Positions 1-7,792 of a DNA stretch of 64,000 bases are shown piece by piece. The notes beneath the pieces are model-generated. The model did no database searches, was not told where the DNA came from, and was given only the letters and a program-made list of their open reading frames with translations. The translations under genes and the position numbers were made by a program. Source of the DNA: JBBRHQ01 sp963840235 (GTDB lineage: Bacteria > Actinomycetota > Thermoleophilia > Solirubrobacterales > 70-9); contig CAWIYC010000004.1 of assembly GCA_963840235.1 (NCBI GenBank), positions 86,371-150,370 on the forward strand, read 5' to 3'. Each line of letters opens with the position of its first letter. Position 1 is the first letter of the stretch.

Positions 1-118
1 GCTCGGCAATCGGGTGCCCGTGCGGCCTGTTCACCGGGCGCCCGTACATCTCCCGCAGCCGGTCGCGGATCGCCACCACCCTGCGCCGCGGGGGCCGTCG
101 CCAGGCCCCGCGCGTCAC
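1..118 (-). CDS. nth: Endonuclease III-like DNA glycosylase (partial, N-terminus only)
   Basis: The first 39 codons of a minus-strand gene run off the left edge. They read GTG-T-R-G-A-W-R-R and include RLREMYGRP followed by PHGHPIAEL, which matches the N-terminal helix of HhH-GPD endonuclease III proteins of actinobacteria. The family excises oxidised pyrimidines and nicks the abasic site. The GTG start overlaps the stop of the upstream kinase gene by four bases (GTGA), which implies co-transcription and translational coupling. The catalytic Lys/Asp and the Fe-S cysteines lie outside the window, so the assignment rests on the N-terminus only. Confidence 0.6.
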   Translation of the reverse strand, partial: MTRGAWRRPPRRRVVAIRDRLREMYGRPVNRPHGHPIAE

Positions 119-1008
119 TGCGCTCCCCAGCCCTCGCAGGCCCGTGCTCCCGCCACGGTCGCGGCCGGCAGGGCCTTCGTCGCCTCCGCGGCATCCCACC
201 CGAGCTCGGCCAGCGCCGCGGCGAGGGTCCCCATGAAGGCGTCCCCGGCCCCGAGCGGGGCGACGACCGAGACCTGCGGCGATGGCTCGCGGCCGGAGGA
301 GGCCCCGCGCATCACCGCGCCCTCGGCGCCGAGGGTGACGACGGCCAGCCGCGCCCCCAGCCGGCACAGCGCCGAGGCGGCCGAGGCGGGTTCCTCGACC
401 CCGGTCAGCATCTCCGCCTCTTCGCGGTTGGTGCGGACGAGGAAGGCGCCGTCGCAGAGCTCCCGGCAGAAGTCGACCGCGGCCTCCATGTTCTCCCAGC
501 GGTTGGGCCGCAGGTTGGGGTCGAAGAGGATCGGCACGCCGAGGTCGAGCGCCCGCCGGCGCGCTTGCATCGTCAGCCGCCTCTCGGGCTCCCCGACAAG
601 GGTGTTGGAGCCGAAGACCAGGGCGCTCGCTTCCGCCATCGCCTCCTCGAGGAAGCGCCCACCGGCCCGCATCGTCTCGGCGATCCCCGAGCCGTAGACC
701 TGGAAGGTCGGCTCGCGGCCCCGGCCGAAGGTGACGATCGCCAGTGGGGTAGGCGCCGAGGGGACGGTGGCGAGCCAGCCGCAGTGGACGTCCTCGGCCT
801 CGAGGCCGCGGCGCAGCCAGCGCCCCCAGGCGTCGTCGCCGACGCCGCCCAGGAGGGCCGCGTCGCCGCCGGCGCGCGAGACGGCGACGGCGACGTTCGC
901 CAGGGCGCCACCGGGGTAGGGGACGAAGGCGTCGGCGTCCTCCGGGGCGTCGAGCTCGCGCTCGCAGACGAGGTCGGCGATCGCCTCGCCGAGGCAGACG
1001 ATGGTCAA
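115..1008 (-). CDS. PfkB-family carbohydrate kinase (fructokinase-like)
   Basis: A 297-residue protein, the usual length for ribokinase/PfkB sugar kinases, which transfer phosphate from ATP to a sugar hydroxyl in the cytoplasm. The N-terminal PfkB signature is visible around residues 33-47 (PGGALANVAVAVSRAGG). The C-terminal signature APLGAGDAF near residue 250 supplies the anion hole and the catalytic Asp. The middle segment FDPNLRPNRW is typical of fructokinases and 2-keto-3-deoxygluconate kinases. The true sugar cannot be read from sequence. The gene is followed with a 4-nt overlap by the endonuclease III gene and is divergent from the PAP2 gene. Confidence 0.88.
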   Translation of the reverse strand: MTIVCLGEAIADLVCERELDAPEDADAFVPYPGGALANVAVAVSRAGGDAALLGGVGDDAWGRWLRRGLEAEDVHCGWLATVPSAPTPLAIVTFGRGREPTFQVYGSGIAETMRAGGRFLEEAMAEASALVFGSNTLVGEPERRLTMQARRRALDLGVPILFDPNLRPNRWENMEAAVDFCRELCDGAFLVRTNREEAEMLTGVEEPASAASALCRLGARLAVVTLGAEGAVMRGASSGREPSPQVSVVAPLGAGDAFMGTLAAALAELGWDAAEATKALPAATVAGARACEGWGAQ

Positions 1009-1107
1009 CGGTCTCCGCCGTTCTCGGAAGGGCCGGTCAAGGACGCTGACCCTAGTGTGATCGCTCGCGCATTAGGCGCTTCACCACCCCTTTACAATTG
1101 GGGTCCC

Positions 1108-1881
1108 GTGCGTCTCGCCATTTCCAGAATCGGGGAGAGGCTTCCCCGCGGATGGTCAGATGTCTTCCGTCAGCTCGGACTGTTCCTGCTGGCAGACATC
1201 TGCTACGAGACCGTGCGCGGAATCGCCGACGGCCAGCAGAGCGCCGCCTTCCTCCACGGTCAGCAGGTGATCGACCTCGAGCGCTCGACCCAAACCTTCT
1301 TCGAGCCCGGCCTTCAGGGGTTCTTCCTCCCGGCCCATTGGGTGGTCGACTTCGCCAACCAGGTCTACATGAACAGCCAGTTCGCGATCACGATCGCCTT
1401 CCTCGTCTGGCTCTACCTCTTCCGCAACGACGCCTTCTACTTCGTCCGCAACATGTTCATGGTGGCCATGGCGTTCGCGCTCGTCGGATACACCCTCTTC
1501 CCCACCGCGCCGCCGCGGCTCTACCCGCAATACGGGTTCGTCGACACCATCACCGACTTCTCCAACGTCAACCACGACTCGGCCCTGGTCAAGGTCTTCA
1601 TCAATCCCTACGCCGCGGTGCCGAGCATGCACTGCGCCTTCGCGATGATGATCGGCGTCTCCGGTGTCCGGGTCAGCCGGCACTGGTTCACCAAGGCCTT
1701 CTGGGCGATTTGGCCGCTGCTGGTCCTCTGGGTCGTGGTCGTCACCGCCAACCACTACTGGGTCGACGCTGCGCTCGGTTGGATGGTCGCCGCCGCCTCG
1801 GCCTTCGTCGCCGTCAGGCTTGCCCGGGTGCGACCCGAGGTCTGGGGTTGGCGCTGGACGCCACGCGAGGCCGAGGCCTAG
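1108..1881 (+). CDS. PAP2-superfamily membrane phosphatase / inositolphosphotransferase-like protein
   Basis: A 257-residue integral membrane protein with about six hydrophobic segments. PAP2 motifs are visible: PSMHCAFA (motif 2 His, around residue 175) and NHYWVDAALGW (motif 3 His and Asp, around residue 215). The arrangement resembles the PAP2_3 (Aur1/inositolphosphorylceramide synthase-like) branch. The family removes or transfers a phospho-head group on the outer membrane face. It precedes a CDP-alcohol phosphatidyltransferase and inositol-3-phosphate synthase, so a role in inositol lipid metabolism is inferred. I chose GTG 1108 because a TACAAT hexamer ends 9 nt before it and the reading frame upstream is antisense to the kinase. 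Confidence 0.8.
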   Translation: MRLAISRIGERLPRGWSDVFRQLGLFLLADICYETVRGIADGQQSAAFLHGQQVIDLERSTQTFFEPGLQGFFLPAHWVVDFANQVYMNSQFAITIAFLVWLYLFRNDAFYFVRNMFMVAMAFALVGYTLFPTAPPRLYPQYGFVDTITDFSNVNHDSALVKVFINPYAAVPSMHCAFAMMIGVSGVRVSRHWFTKAFWAIWPLLVLWVVVVTANHYWVDAALGWMVAAASAFVAVRLARVRPEVWGWRWTPREAEA

Positions 1882-1927
1882 CCGCGCCGGGAACTCCGCG
1901 GCTGCGCGCCACCGGGCGCCGATGATC

Positions 1928-1933
1928 TAGCCT
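1928..1933 (+). promoter_or_regulatory. Candidate -10 element (TAGCCT) of a leaderless promoter
   Basis: The hexamer TAGCCT lies exactly 7 nt upstream of the ATG at 1941, which would place transcription start at or next to the start codon. No Shine-Dalgarno sequence precedes this ATG, consistent with a leaderless transcript. This is inference from spacing only. Confidence 0.4.
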
Positions 1934-1940
1934 CACGGCG

Positions 1941-2612
1941 ATGGAATCTTCGGCGCCCCCAAGGGCCCCCGGCGGCGGGCGCGACGGCCGCCAGGCCCGC
2001 AGCGCACAGGAGTTCCGCGCCTACGCCCGCGACCGCCTGATCGAGTCCCGGCTGACGCCGAACGCGATCTCGATCGTCGGCCTGATCCTCAACCTCGCCG
2101 CCGCGGCGCTGGTAACCCAGCGGCTCTTCTTCCTCGCCGGCATCGCCTTCATCGTCGGCTCGATCATGGACACCCTCGACGGCCGTTACTCGCGGATGTC
2201 GGGAAAGGGGACCCTGTTCGGAGCCTTCCTCGACTCGACCCTGGATCGGATCGAGGAGGGGATTGTGCTGGCCGCGGTCGCCGGCTACTTCGCCGCCCAG
2301 GGCGACGACTTCGCCGCCGCGATGTGCGTGATCGTCGTCCTCGGCTCGCTGATGGTCTCCTACACCCGGGCCCGGGCCGAGGCGATCGGGGTCGAGTGCA
2401 AAGTCGGATTGGCGACCAGGCCCGTGCGAGTGGTGATACTTTCGATCGGCCTCGTTTTCGCCAAGGGCGCCGGGCTCGGGGACTTCGAGCTGTTGGCGCC
2501 GGCGATCTACGCGATGGCGGTGCTGACCTGGATCACGGTGGTCCAGCGCGTGTGGCACGTCCGCAACGAGCTCGCCGGCGAGGCGCCCACGAGGATCGCC
2601 GACGACGACTGA
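1941..2612 (+). CDS. CDP-alcohol phosphatidyltransferase, probable phosphatidylinositol-phosphate synthase
   Basis: A 223-residue membrane enzyme. The family motif D-x2-D-G-x2-A-R-x8-G-x3-D-x3-D is present around residues 76-101 as DTLDGRYSR followed by GAFLDSTLD, with Ser in place of the usual Ala. The neighbouring residues (DRIEEG) resemble mycobacterial PgsA1, which joins CDP-diacylglycerol and inositol-1-phosphate. The next gene makes inositol-3-phosphate, which supports that substrate. The first 30 residues are Gly/Arg-rich and soluble, followed by several membrane helices. A plain phosphatidylglycerophosphate synthase cannot be excluded. Confidence 0.8.
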   Translation: MESSAPPRAPGGGRDGRQARSAQEFRAYARDRLIESRLTPNAISIVGLILNLAAAALVTQRLFFLAGIAFIVGSIMDTLDGRYSRMSGKGTLFGAFLDSTLDRIEEGIVLAAVAGYFAAQGDDFAAAMCVIVVLGSLMVSYTRARAEAIGVECKVGLATRPVRVVILSIGLVFAKGAGLGDFELLAPAIYAMAVLTWITVVQRVWHVRNELAGEAPTRIADDD

Positions 2613-2671
2613 GATGTGACCGACCTGTAACCAGAACCGGCCTGGGGTGTGGTTTTCCTCCCAGCCTGATC

Positions 2672-2677
2672 AGGAGG
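2672..2677 (+). promoter_or_regulatory. Strong Shine-Dalgarno (AGGAGG) for inositol-3-phosphate synthase
   Basis: AGGAGG lies 10 nt upstream of ATG 2688 and fixes that start. It contrasts with the SD-less upstream gene, so the mRNA here either carries a leader or is polycistronic. Confidence 0.7.
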
Positions 2678-2687
2678 ACTCGACCTT

Positions 2688-3881
2688 ATGAGCAAGACCA
2701 ACGGAACAAGCGGCCACGCCAACGGCGCCGCGGGCACGGACGAGAAGGTCCGGGTTGCGATCGTCGGCGTCGGCAATTGCGCCAACGCCTTCATCCAGGG
2801 CGTTCAGTACTACAGGGACGCCGACCCCGCCGAGCAGGTCCCGGGCCTGATGCACGTCGACCTGGGCGGCTACCACGTCCGCGACATCGAGTTCGTCGCG
2901 GCCTTCGACATCGACGCCGAGAAGGTCGGCAAGGATCTCTCCGAGGCGATGTGGTCTGGTCAGAACGACACGATCAAGTTTGCCGACGTCCACGAGATCG
3001 GGGTCAAGGTAGAGCGCGGCATGACCCACGACGGTCTCGGCAAGTACCTGAAGGAGAAGATCAAGAAGGCGCCCGGCCCGACCGCCGACATCGTCGGCAT
3101 CCTCAAGGAGACCAGAGCGGACGTCCTCGTCTGCTACCTCCCGGTCGGCTCCGAAGACGCGACCAAGTGGTACGTCGAGCAGGCCCTCGCCGCCGGCGTC
3201 GGTTTCGTCAACTGCCTCCCGGTCTTCATCGCCCGCGAGGACTACTGGGACGAGCGCTTCAGCGAGGCCGGCCTGCCGATCATCGGCGACGACATCAAGT
3301 CCCAGGTCGGGGCGACGATCGTCCACCGCCAGCTCGCCCGCCTGTTCCACGACCGCGGGGTGCTGATGGAGCGGACCTCGCAGCTCAACGTCGGCGGCAA
3401 CATGGACTTCTACAACATGCTCGAGCGCGAGCGGCTGGATTCGAAGAAGATCTCCAAGACCAACGCTGTCACCTCGATCATGGGCCACGATCTGCCGGAG
3501 GAGGACGTCCACGTTGGCCCCTCCGATTACGTTGCCTGGCTCACCGATCGCAAGTGGGCCCACATCCGGCTCGAAGGGCGTTCCTTCGGGGACGTCCCCC
3601 TCAACATCGAGCTCAAGCTCGAGGTCTGGGACTCGCCGAACTCGGCCGGCGTCGTCATTGACGCGGTGCGGATCATCAAGCTGGCGCTCAACAACGGCGT
3701 CTCCGGCCAGCTCGACGGCCCCTCCAGCTACCTGATGAAGTCGCCCCATAGCCAGCGCCCCGACGACGAGGCGCGGGAGCAGACCGATGAGTTCATCGCT
3801 ACCTACGCGCGCAAGAACACCCCGGTCGCGGGCGCGACCAAGGTCGGGAAGGCCGAGCAGGAGACAGAGGCCAAGGCCTAG
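2688..3881 (+). CDS. ino1: Inositol-3-phosphate synthase
   Basis: A 397-residue cytoplasmic NAD-dependent enzyme that converts glucose-6-phosphate to 1L-myo-inositol-3-phosphate, the precursor of phosphatidylinositol and of mycothiol. The NAD-binding start VRVAIVGVGNCANAF (around residue 22) and the conserved stretches VAAFDIDAEKVG, LPVFIARE and SQLNVGGNMDFYNML (around residue 230) are characteristic of the actinobacterial/archaeal short form. The protein begins with a Gly/Ala/Asn-rich linker. It sits 75 bp after the phosphatidyltransferase and is probably part of the same lipid operon. An mscR-like gene at 48.4 kb suggests mycothiol is a second sink for inositol. Confidence 0.93.
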   Translation: MSKTNGTSGHANGAAGTDEKVRVAIVGVGNCANAFIQGVQYYRDADPAEQVPGLMHVDLGGYHVRDIEFVAAFDIDAEKVGKDLSEAMWSGQNDTIKFADVHEIGVKVERGMTHDGLGKYLKEKIKKAPGPTADIVGILKETRADVLVCYLPVGSEDATKWYVEQALAAGVGFVNCLPVFIAREDYWDERFSEAGLPIIGDDIKSQVGATIVHRQLARLFHDRGVLMERTSQLNVGGNMDFYNMLERERLDSKKISKTNAVTSIMGHDLPEEDVHVGPSDYVAWLTDRKWAHIRLEGRSFGDVPLNIELKLEVWDSPNSAGVVIDAVRIIKLALNNGVSGQLDGPSSYLMKSPHSQRPDDEAREQTDEFIATYARKNTPVAGATKVGKAEQETEAKA

Positions 3882-3930
3882 TCGGCCGTCCCCGCTGCGC
3901 TGCAGCGCCCCGCCCCCGCTCGCGAGACTT

Positions 3931-3973
3931 CACTGAGTCACCCTATTGGTGACGGATATCACTCTCGCGAGCG
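3931..3973. promoter_or_regulatory. Conserved palindromic element between convergent genes, copy 1
   Basis: A perfect inverted repeat GTCACC-CTATT-GGTGAC occupies 3937-3953 and is followed by CACTCTCG at 3960-3967. The same arrangement, base for base in its key positions, recurs at 56361-56403. Both copies lie between the 3' ends of two converging genes. It could be a protein-binding site, a bidirectional terminator or part of a small RNA. Just downstream, GCGAG-N6-CTCGC (around 3967-3982) may add a short hairpin. Confidence 0.45.
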
Positions 3974-3981
3974 CGATCTCG

Positions 3982-4989
3982 CTAGCGCGATCGGCCCCCG
4001 GCGAGCTCCCAGCGGCGCGGATCGCTGCCCTCGACCGGGATCGCCTCGCCGAGCAGCGCCAGGTGGTCGAGGTAGGCCAGCGCCAGCTGTAGCCCCAGGG
4101 TCGCGGTCGCAGGGTTGAGGTTCTCGCGGCCGACAAGGTCCGGGACCGTCTCGAAGGCCGTTTTCGGGCCGTCAGCCAGCGACTTCCGGATGCGCGCGGT
4201 CTGCTCGGCGGCCAGCTCGCGGTAGGCGGCGATCTTTGCCCCGGTGTCGCGGAAGGGGCGCCCGTGACCGGCCAGGCAGAGGCCGGTGTCGAGGCCTTCG
4301 ACCACCATCAGGCTGTTCAGGAACTCGCCCACGGGATCGGGGGTGTGGCCGTAGTCGTAGAACAGAGAGACGCGGCCGAGCAGGTGGTCGCCGGAGATCA
4401 GCAGCCGCCGCTCGGGCTGGTGCAGGACGACGTGCGAGGGGGCATGGCCCGGGGTCTCGTGGACCTGCCAGGCGCCGAGGTCGGTCTCGACCTCCACCCC
4501 CGGCAGGAGGTCGCGGTCCGGCGCCAGCACCCCGTCGATGCCGGTGTCCACTCCACGGCGGCTGGCCTCGTAGCGCTCAAGGGCCCAGCCGGGGACGCCG
4601 CTCTGGCGAGCGACCTCGAGGCGGCGGTCGAGGGCGGCGTCGGGGTCGTCGATGAGGCGGCGGATGTGCTCCCAGGCGGGGTGGATCCAGAGCTCGCACC
4701 CAGCCGCCTCGGTGATCGGGGCAGCGAGGCCGCAGTGGTCGACGTGGGCGTGGGTGCAGACGACCAGGCGCACGTCGATGAGCGCGAAGCCGGCCTGCGC
4801 CAGGGCCAGTTCCATCTGCTGCAGCCGCCCCTCTCCGCCGATGCCGGTGTCGAAGAGGACGGCGCCGCCGTCGGCGGCGACGGCGAAGGCGTTGCCGTGC
4901 GGCACCCCCGGCCAGGGCAGCGGCAGGCGCAGGCGCCAGACCCCCGGCAGGATCCGGTCGGTGCGCGGCATCTCCGGGGCGGAGCCCAT
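3982..4989 (-). CDS. MBL-fold metallo-hydrolase
   Basis: A 335-residue soluble protein of the metallo-beta-lactamase fold. The metal motif THAHVDHCG (H-x-H-x-D-H) is near residue 79; ETPGHAPSH and ISGDHLLG supply the downstream His and Asp ligands, and AGHGRPF gives the last His. The layout with a long C-terminal helical part (after residue 240) is common in actinobacterial glyoxalase-II-like hydrolases that cleave thioesters or lactones. Substrate is unknown. It converges with ino1 and diverges from the glycosyltransferase-PHP gene, with only 48 bp between the two starts. Confidence 0.8.
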   Translation of the reverse strand: MGSAPEMPRTDRILPGVWRLRLPLPWPGVPHGNAFAVAADGGAVLFDTGIGGEGRLQQMELALAQAGFALIDVRLVVCTHAHVDHCGLAAPITEAAGCELWIHPAWEHIRRLIDDPDAALDRRLEVARQSGVPGWALERYEASRRGVDTGIDGVLAPDRDLLPGVEVETDLGAWQVHETPGHAPSHVVLHQPERRLLISGDHLLGRVSLFYDYGHTPDPVGEFLNSLMVVEGLDTGLCLAGHGRPFRDTGAKIAAYRELAAEQTARIRKSLADGPKTAFETVPDLVGRENLNPATATLGLQLALAYLDHLALLGEAIPVEGSDPRRWELAGGRSR

Positions 4990-5025
4990 CGGCGGATGCT
5001 CTCAGACCGCCGGCGGGGGCTGGCT

Positions 5026-5031
5026 TATGCT
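5026..5031 (+). promoter_or_regulatory. Candidate -10 element (TATGCT) of a leaderless promoter
   Basis: TATGCT ends 6 nt before GTG 5038. This spacing matches other genes in the window that lack a ribosome binding site. Confidence 0.4.
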
Positions 5032-5037
5032 CCCCCG

Positions 5038-6993
5038 GTGCCCTCCGGTGAGCCCCTGCGGATAGTCCAGGTCTCGCCCCACCCATGGGGCTCGCGACAC
5101 GAGGTCAACGAGTTCGTCGAGCGCGTCTCGGCCGAGCTGGCGGGGCGCGGCCACCGTGTCCTCATCGCGGCTCTCTCGGAGTCCCGGGCCCAGGTGCGAT
5201 CGTCACGGGCGGCGATCGCGGGCGCCCGCGAGCGACCCGACTCGCTCTTCGTCGCAGGCGAGCCGCGGATGCTCGCGGTCGGTGGCGGCGTGCCTCTGCC
5301 GCGGGGCCCGCGCCCGCGCCCGGCCCCGGTGCCGGTGGACGCCGGCCGCGCCCTCGAGGCGCTGTTCGGCTCGGTCCCGCTTGACATCGTCCACGTTCAC
5401 GAGCCCTTCGGGCCGAGCGTCTCCTCCACCGCCCTGCGGCATTCCTTCTCGCTCAACGTCGGCACCTTCCACGAGCCGCAGGAGCGCCTGTTTTCGACCC
5501 ATATCGCCAGGCCGCTGGTCGAGATCTTCTTCGGCCGCCTCGACGTCCGCACCGTCACCTCGGCGGTGACGGGGGAGTTGCTCGAGCGCTACTTTCCCGG
5601 CAGCTATGACCTGGTGCGGCCGGGCGCCGACCCGGCCGAGCGCGCCGAGCCCGCCGCCGGCGAGCCGCTGCGGATCGCCTTCTGCCTCGAGGAGGAGCGC
5701 GGCGCCCTGCGGTTGTTCCTGCGCGCCCTCCGCCGCCTTCCCGCCGGGCTCGACTGGCGCGCCGCGATCTGGACCGCGGACGGATCGGACCCGGCGTCCT
5801 TGAGGATCTCACGCAAGCTGCGGGAGCGGGTCGAAGTGGTCAGCTCGGGGGGGTCCACAGAGGCCGAGTTGATGGCCGCCAGCGACGTGGTCGTCGCCGC
5901 CTCCGGGGGCCCGATGCCGGCCGCCGGCGTGATCCGCCGCGCCCTCGCCGCCGGCGCGGTGCCGGTCGTCTCGCGGCTGCCGGTCTACACCGAGCTGGTC
6001 GCAGAGGGAGAGCTGGGGCCGATGTTCCCCCCAGGCGACGCCGACACCCTCGCCGGCCAGCTGTCCCGCCTCGGAGTTGATCGCCCGGCCCTGGAGAGGA
6101 TGCGTAAGAAGGCGGCCTCGGCCGGAGCCGGGCGCCGATGGTCCGATGTTGCCGACGACCTCGAGGCTCTCTACGCCGGCGTCGCCGCGCTCCGGCACGA
6201 TCCCGCCGGGAATTCCCAGGTCCGCCGCCGGATCGCCCGCCGCAAGCTGATCGAGGTCGACCTGCACATGCACACCGATCACTCCCCGGACTGCGCCACC
6301 CCGGTCGAGGTGCTGCTCGAGACCGCCCGCGACCGCGGCCTCGGCGCGATCGCGATCACCGACCACAACGTCGTTTCGGGCGCGCTCGCGGCGAGCGAGA
6401 TCGCCGAGGGGATGGACGAGCTCAAGGTGATAGTCGCCGAGGAGGTGAAGACGGCCGAGCAGGGAGAGGTGATCGGCCTCTTCCTCACCGAGAGGATCCC
6501 GCGCGGGATGACGATGGCCGAGACGATCGCCGAGATCCGACGACAGGGCGGGCTCGTCTACGTCCCGCATCCCTTCGACCGGCTGCACTCGGTGCCCGAT
6601 TACGAGCACCTGCTGGAGATGGTCGAGGAGATCGACATCCTCGAAGTCTTCAACCCGCGGGTGGCGCTGACCGCCTTCAACGACGAGGCTGAGCGCTTCG
6701 CCGCCAAGTACCGGATCGTCGCCGGAGCCGGGTCGGACAGCCACGTCGCCCAGGGGCTCGGCAGCGTGCGCCAGCGCATCCACGACTTCGAGGGGCCGGA
6801 GGAGTTCCTCGAGGCGATGCGCGACGCCGACATCACACGCAAGCACAAGAACCTGGTCTACGTGCAGGCGCTGAAGTTCCTCCAGACCACCGGGCGCCCG
6901 AAGGCGCCGAAGCGCACGGTCTCCGATCCCAAGCCGGTGCGCGGTGGGCGGCCGCGCCGGCCGGGGCGCCGCCGACCGGCGAGCAAGAGCTGA
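5038..6993 (+). CDS. Fusion protein: GT4-type glycosyltransferase plus C-terminal PHP phosphoesterase domain
   Basis: A 651-residue protein. Residues 1-390 follow the GT-B plan of family 4 glycosyltransferases (RIVQVSPHPWGSRHEVNEFV at the start, then DIVHVHEPFGP, and PPGDADTLAGQL in the C-terminal Rossmann half). Residues 400-600 are a PHP domain: DLHMHTDHSPDC gives the H-x-H metal pair, AIAITDHN the next His, VPHPFDR and GAGSDSH the remaining ligands. PHP domains hydrolyse phosphoesters with two or three metals. The tail is Arg/Pro/Lys-rich. The canonical E-x7-E donor motif is weak, so the GT half may be divergent. Start chosen at GTG 5038; the stop overlaps the next gene (TGATG). Confidence 0.78.
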   Translation: MPSGEPLRIVQVSPHPWGSRHEVNEFVERVSAELAGRGHRVLIAALSESRAQVRSSRAAIAGARERPDSLFVAGEPRMLAVGGGVPLPRGPRPRPAPVPVDAGRALEALFGSVPLDIVHVHEPFGPSVSSTALRHSFSLNVGTFHEPQERLFSTHIARPLVEIFFGRLDVRTVTSAVTGELLERYFPGSYDLVRPGADPAERAEPAAGEPLRIAFCLEEERGALRLFLRALRRLPAGLDWRAAIWTADGSDPASLRISRKLRERVEVVSSGGSTEAELMAASDVVVAASGGPMPAAGVIRRALAAGAVPVVSRLPVYTELVAEGELGPMFPPGDADTLAGQLSRLGVDRPALERMRKKAASAGAGRRWSDVADDLEALYAGVAALRHDPAGNSQVRRRIARRKLIEVDLHMHTDHSPDCATPVEVLLETARDRGLGAIAITDHNVVSGALAASEIAEGMDELKVIVAEEVKTAEQGEVIGLFLTERIPRGMTMAETIAEIRRQGGLVYVPHPFDRLHSVPDYEHLLEMVEEIDILEVFNPRVALTAFNDEAERFAAKYRIVAGAGSDSHVAQGLGSVRQRIHDFEGPEEFLEAMRDADITRKHKNLVYVQALKFLQTTGRPKAPKRTVSDPKPVRGGRPRRPGRRRPASKS

Positions 6994-7655
6994 TGCAGGG
7001 CGCCCGCCGGAAAGGAGCCGCGGCCGGGCCGTCAAAGAATGCGCCGACGATGCCTGCGACCGACGACGAGATCAGGGAGAAGTACCTCGAGCGCGCGATC
7101 CGCGAGCTCAACCAGCTGACCCGGGAGGTTCAGGAGTGCGAGTACTGCCCCCGCGGCAAGCTGATGCCGGTGCTCGGGTCCGGCCATCCCCAGGCGGACA
7201 TCATGATGCTCAAGCGCGCTCCGAGCGCGGCCGAGATCGAGGAGGGAGTCGCCTTCTACGGGCGCACCGGCAACGCCCTGATGAAGAGCTTCAAGCGCCT
7301 CGGGATCGATCCCCTGGTCATCTACGGCACCCTCTGCGTCAAGTGCCCGATCGCCGACCCCGACCTCGCTGCAGAGCAGTGCGTCGGCAGGTTGCTGGAG
7401 GAGATCGCGATCGTGCAGCCGAAGATCGTCGTCGTCATGGGGGAGCCGGCCCTGACCGTGCTCAACCGCATCAACGTCCCCCTCTCGCGCCCACTCGAAT
7501 CACGCGAGGGCGAGGTGCAGGCCTTCACCCCGACGACCGACGCCCTCTACACGCCCGACATCGACGACTCGCTCGATGAGGAGGGCGCCAAGCAGCGCTT
7601 CTGGCGCGCCTTCCGCATGCTCGGCGACTGGTACGACGAGCTGCCGCCTTACTGA
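6993..7655 (+). CDS. Uracil-DNA glycosylase superfamily protein (degenerate family-4-like)
   Basis: A 220-residue protein with the outline of an iron-sulphur uracil-DNA glycosylase: CEYCPRGKLMPVLGSG near residue 48, then CVKCP about 65 residues later, and VVVMGEPAL. The catalytic loop, normally GEAPGxxE, reads LKRAPSAAEIEEG, so the usual water-binding site is altered. Either the enzyme has a changed specificity or it is a structural paralogue. ATG 6993 overlaps the preceding stop by one base; ATG 7050 (MPATDDEIREKYLE) is an equally good start and would remove 19 basic residues. Confidence 0.7.
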   Translation: MQGARRKGAAAGPSKNAPTMPATDDEIREKYLERAIRELNQLTREVQECEYCPRGKLMPVLGSGHPQADIMMLKRAPSAAEIEEGVAFYGRTGNALMKSFKRLGIDPLVIYGTLCVKCPIADPDLAAEQCVGRLLEEIAIVQPKIVVVMGEPALTVLNRINVPLSRPLESREGEVQAFTPTTDALYTPDIDDSLDEEGAKQRFWRAFRMLGDWYDELPPY

Positions 7656-7678
7656 GCCTTTTGGGCTGCCGCGCCGCC

Positions 7679-7769
7679 GGTGGGGGCCCTCGCTCAAATC
7701 GCGGACCTGGAACGGCCTGAATCGGCAATACGCCGGGGTCCGCGATTACAAGCCGCTCGGACCCCCACC
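7679..7769. terminator. Long two-part hairpin between convergent genes
   Basis: Outer arms GGTGGGGG (7679-7686) and CCCCCACC (7762-7769) flank inner arms ATCGCGGACC (7698-7707) and GGTCCGCGAT (7737-7746). Together they can form an extended imperfect stem across about 90 nt. It lies between the ends of the glycosylase-like gene and the GH5 gene and could terminate both, although there is no clear T-run. A structured RNA is an alternative. Confidence 0.45.
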
Positions 7770-7792
7770 GACACCGCGGCGGCAGAGCATGC

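Noticed and set aside
565..1107. 181-codon N-terminal extension of the PAP2 protein
   Set aside because: It is antisense to the kinase gene, has no membrane or family features, and GTG 1108 has a suitable upstream hexamer.
4264..5037. 258-codon N-terminal extension of the glycosyltransferase-PHP protein
   Set aside because: It lies wholly antisense to the MBL hydrolase and lacks any domain signal.
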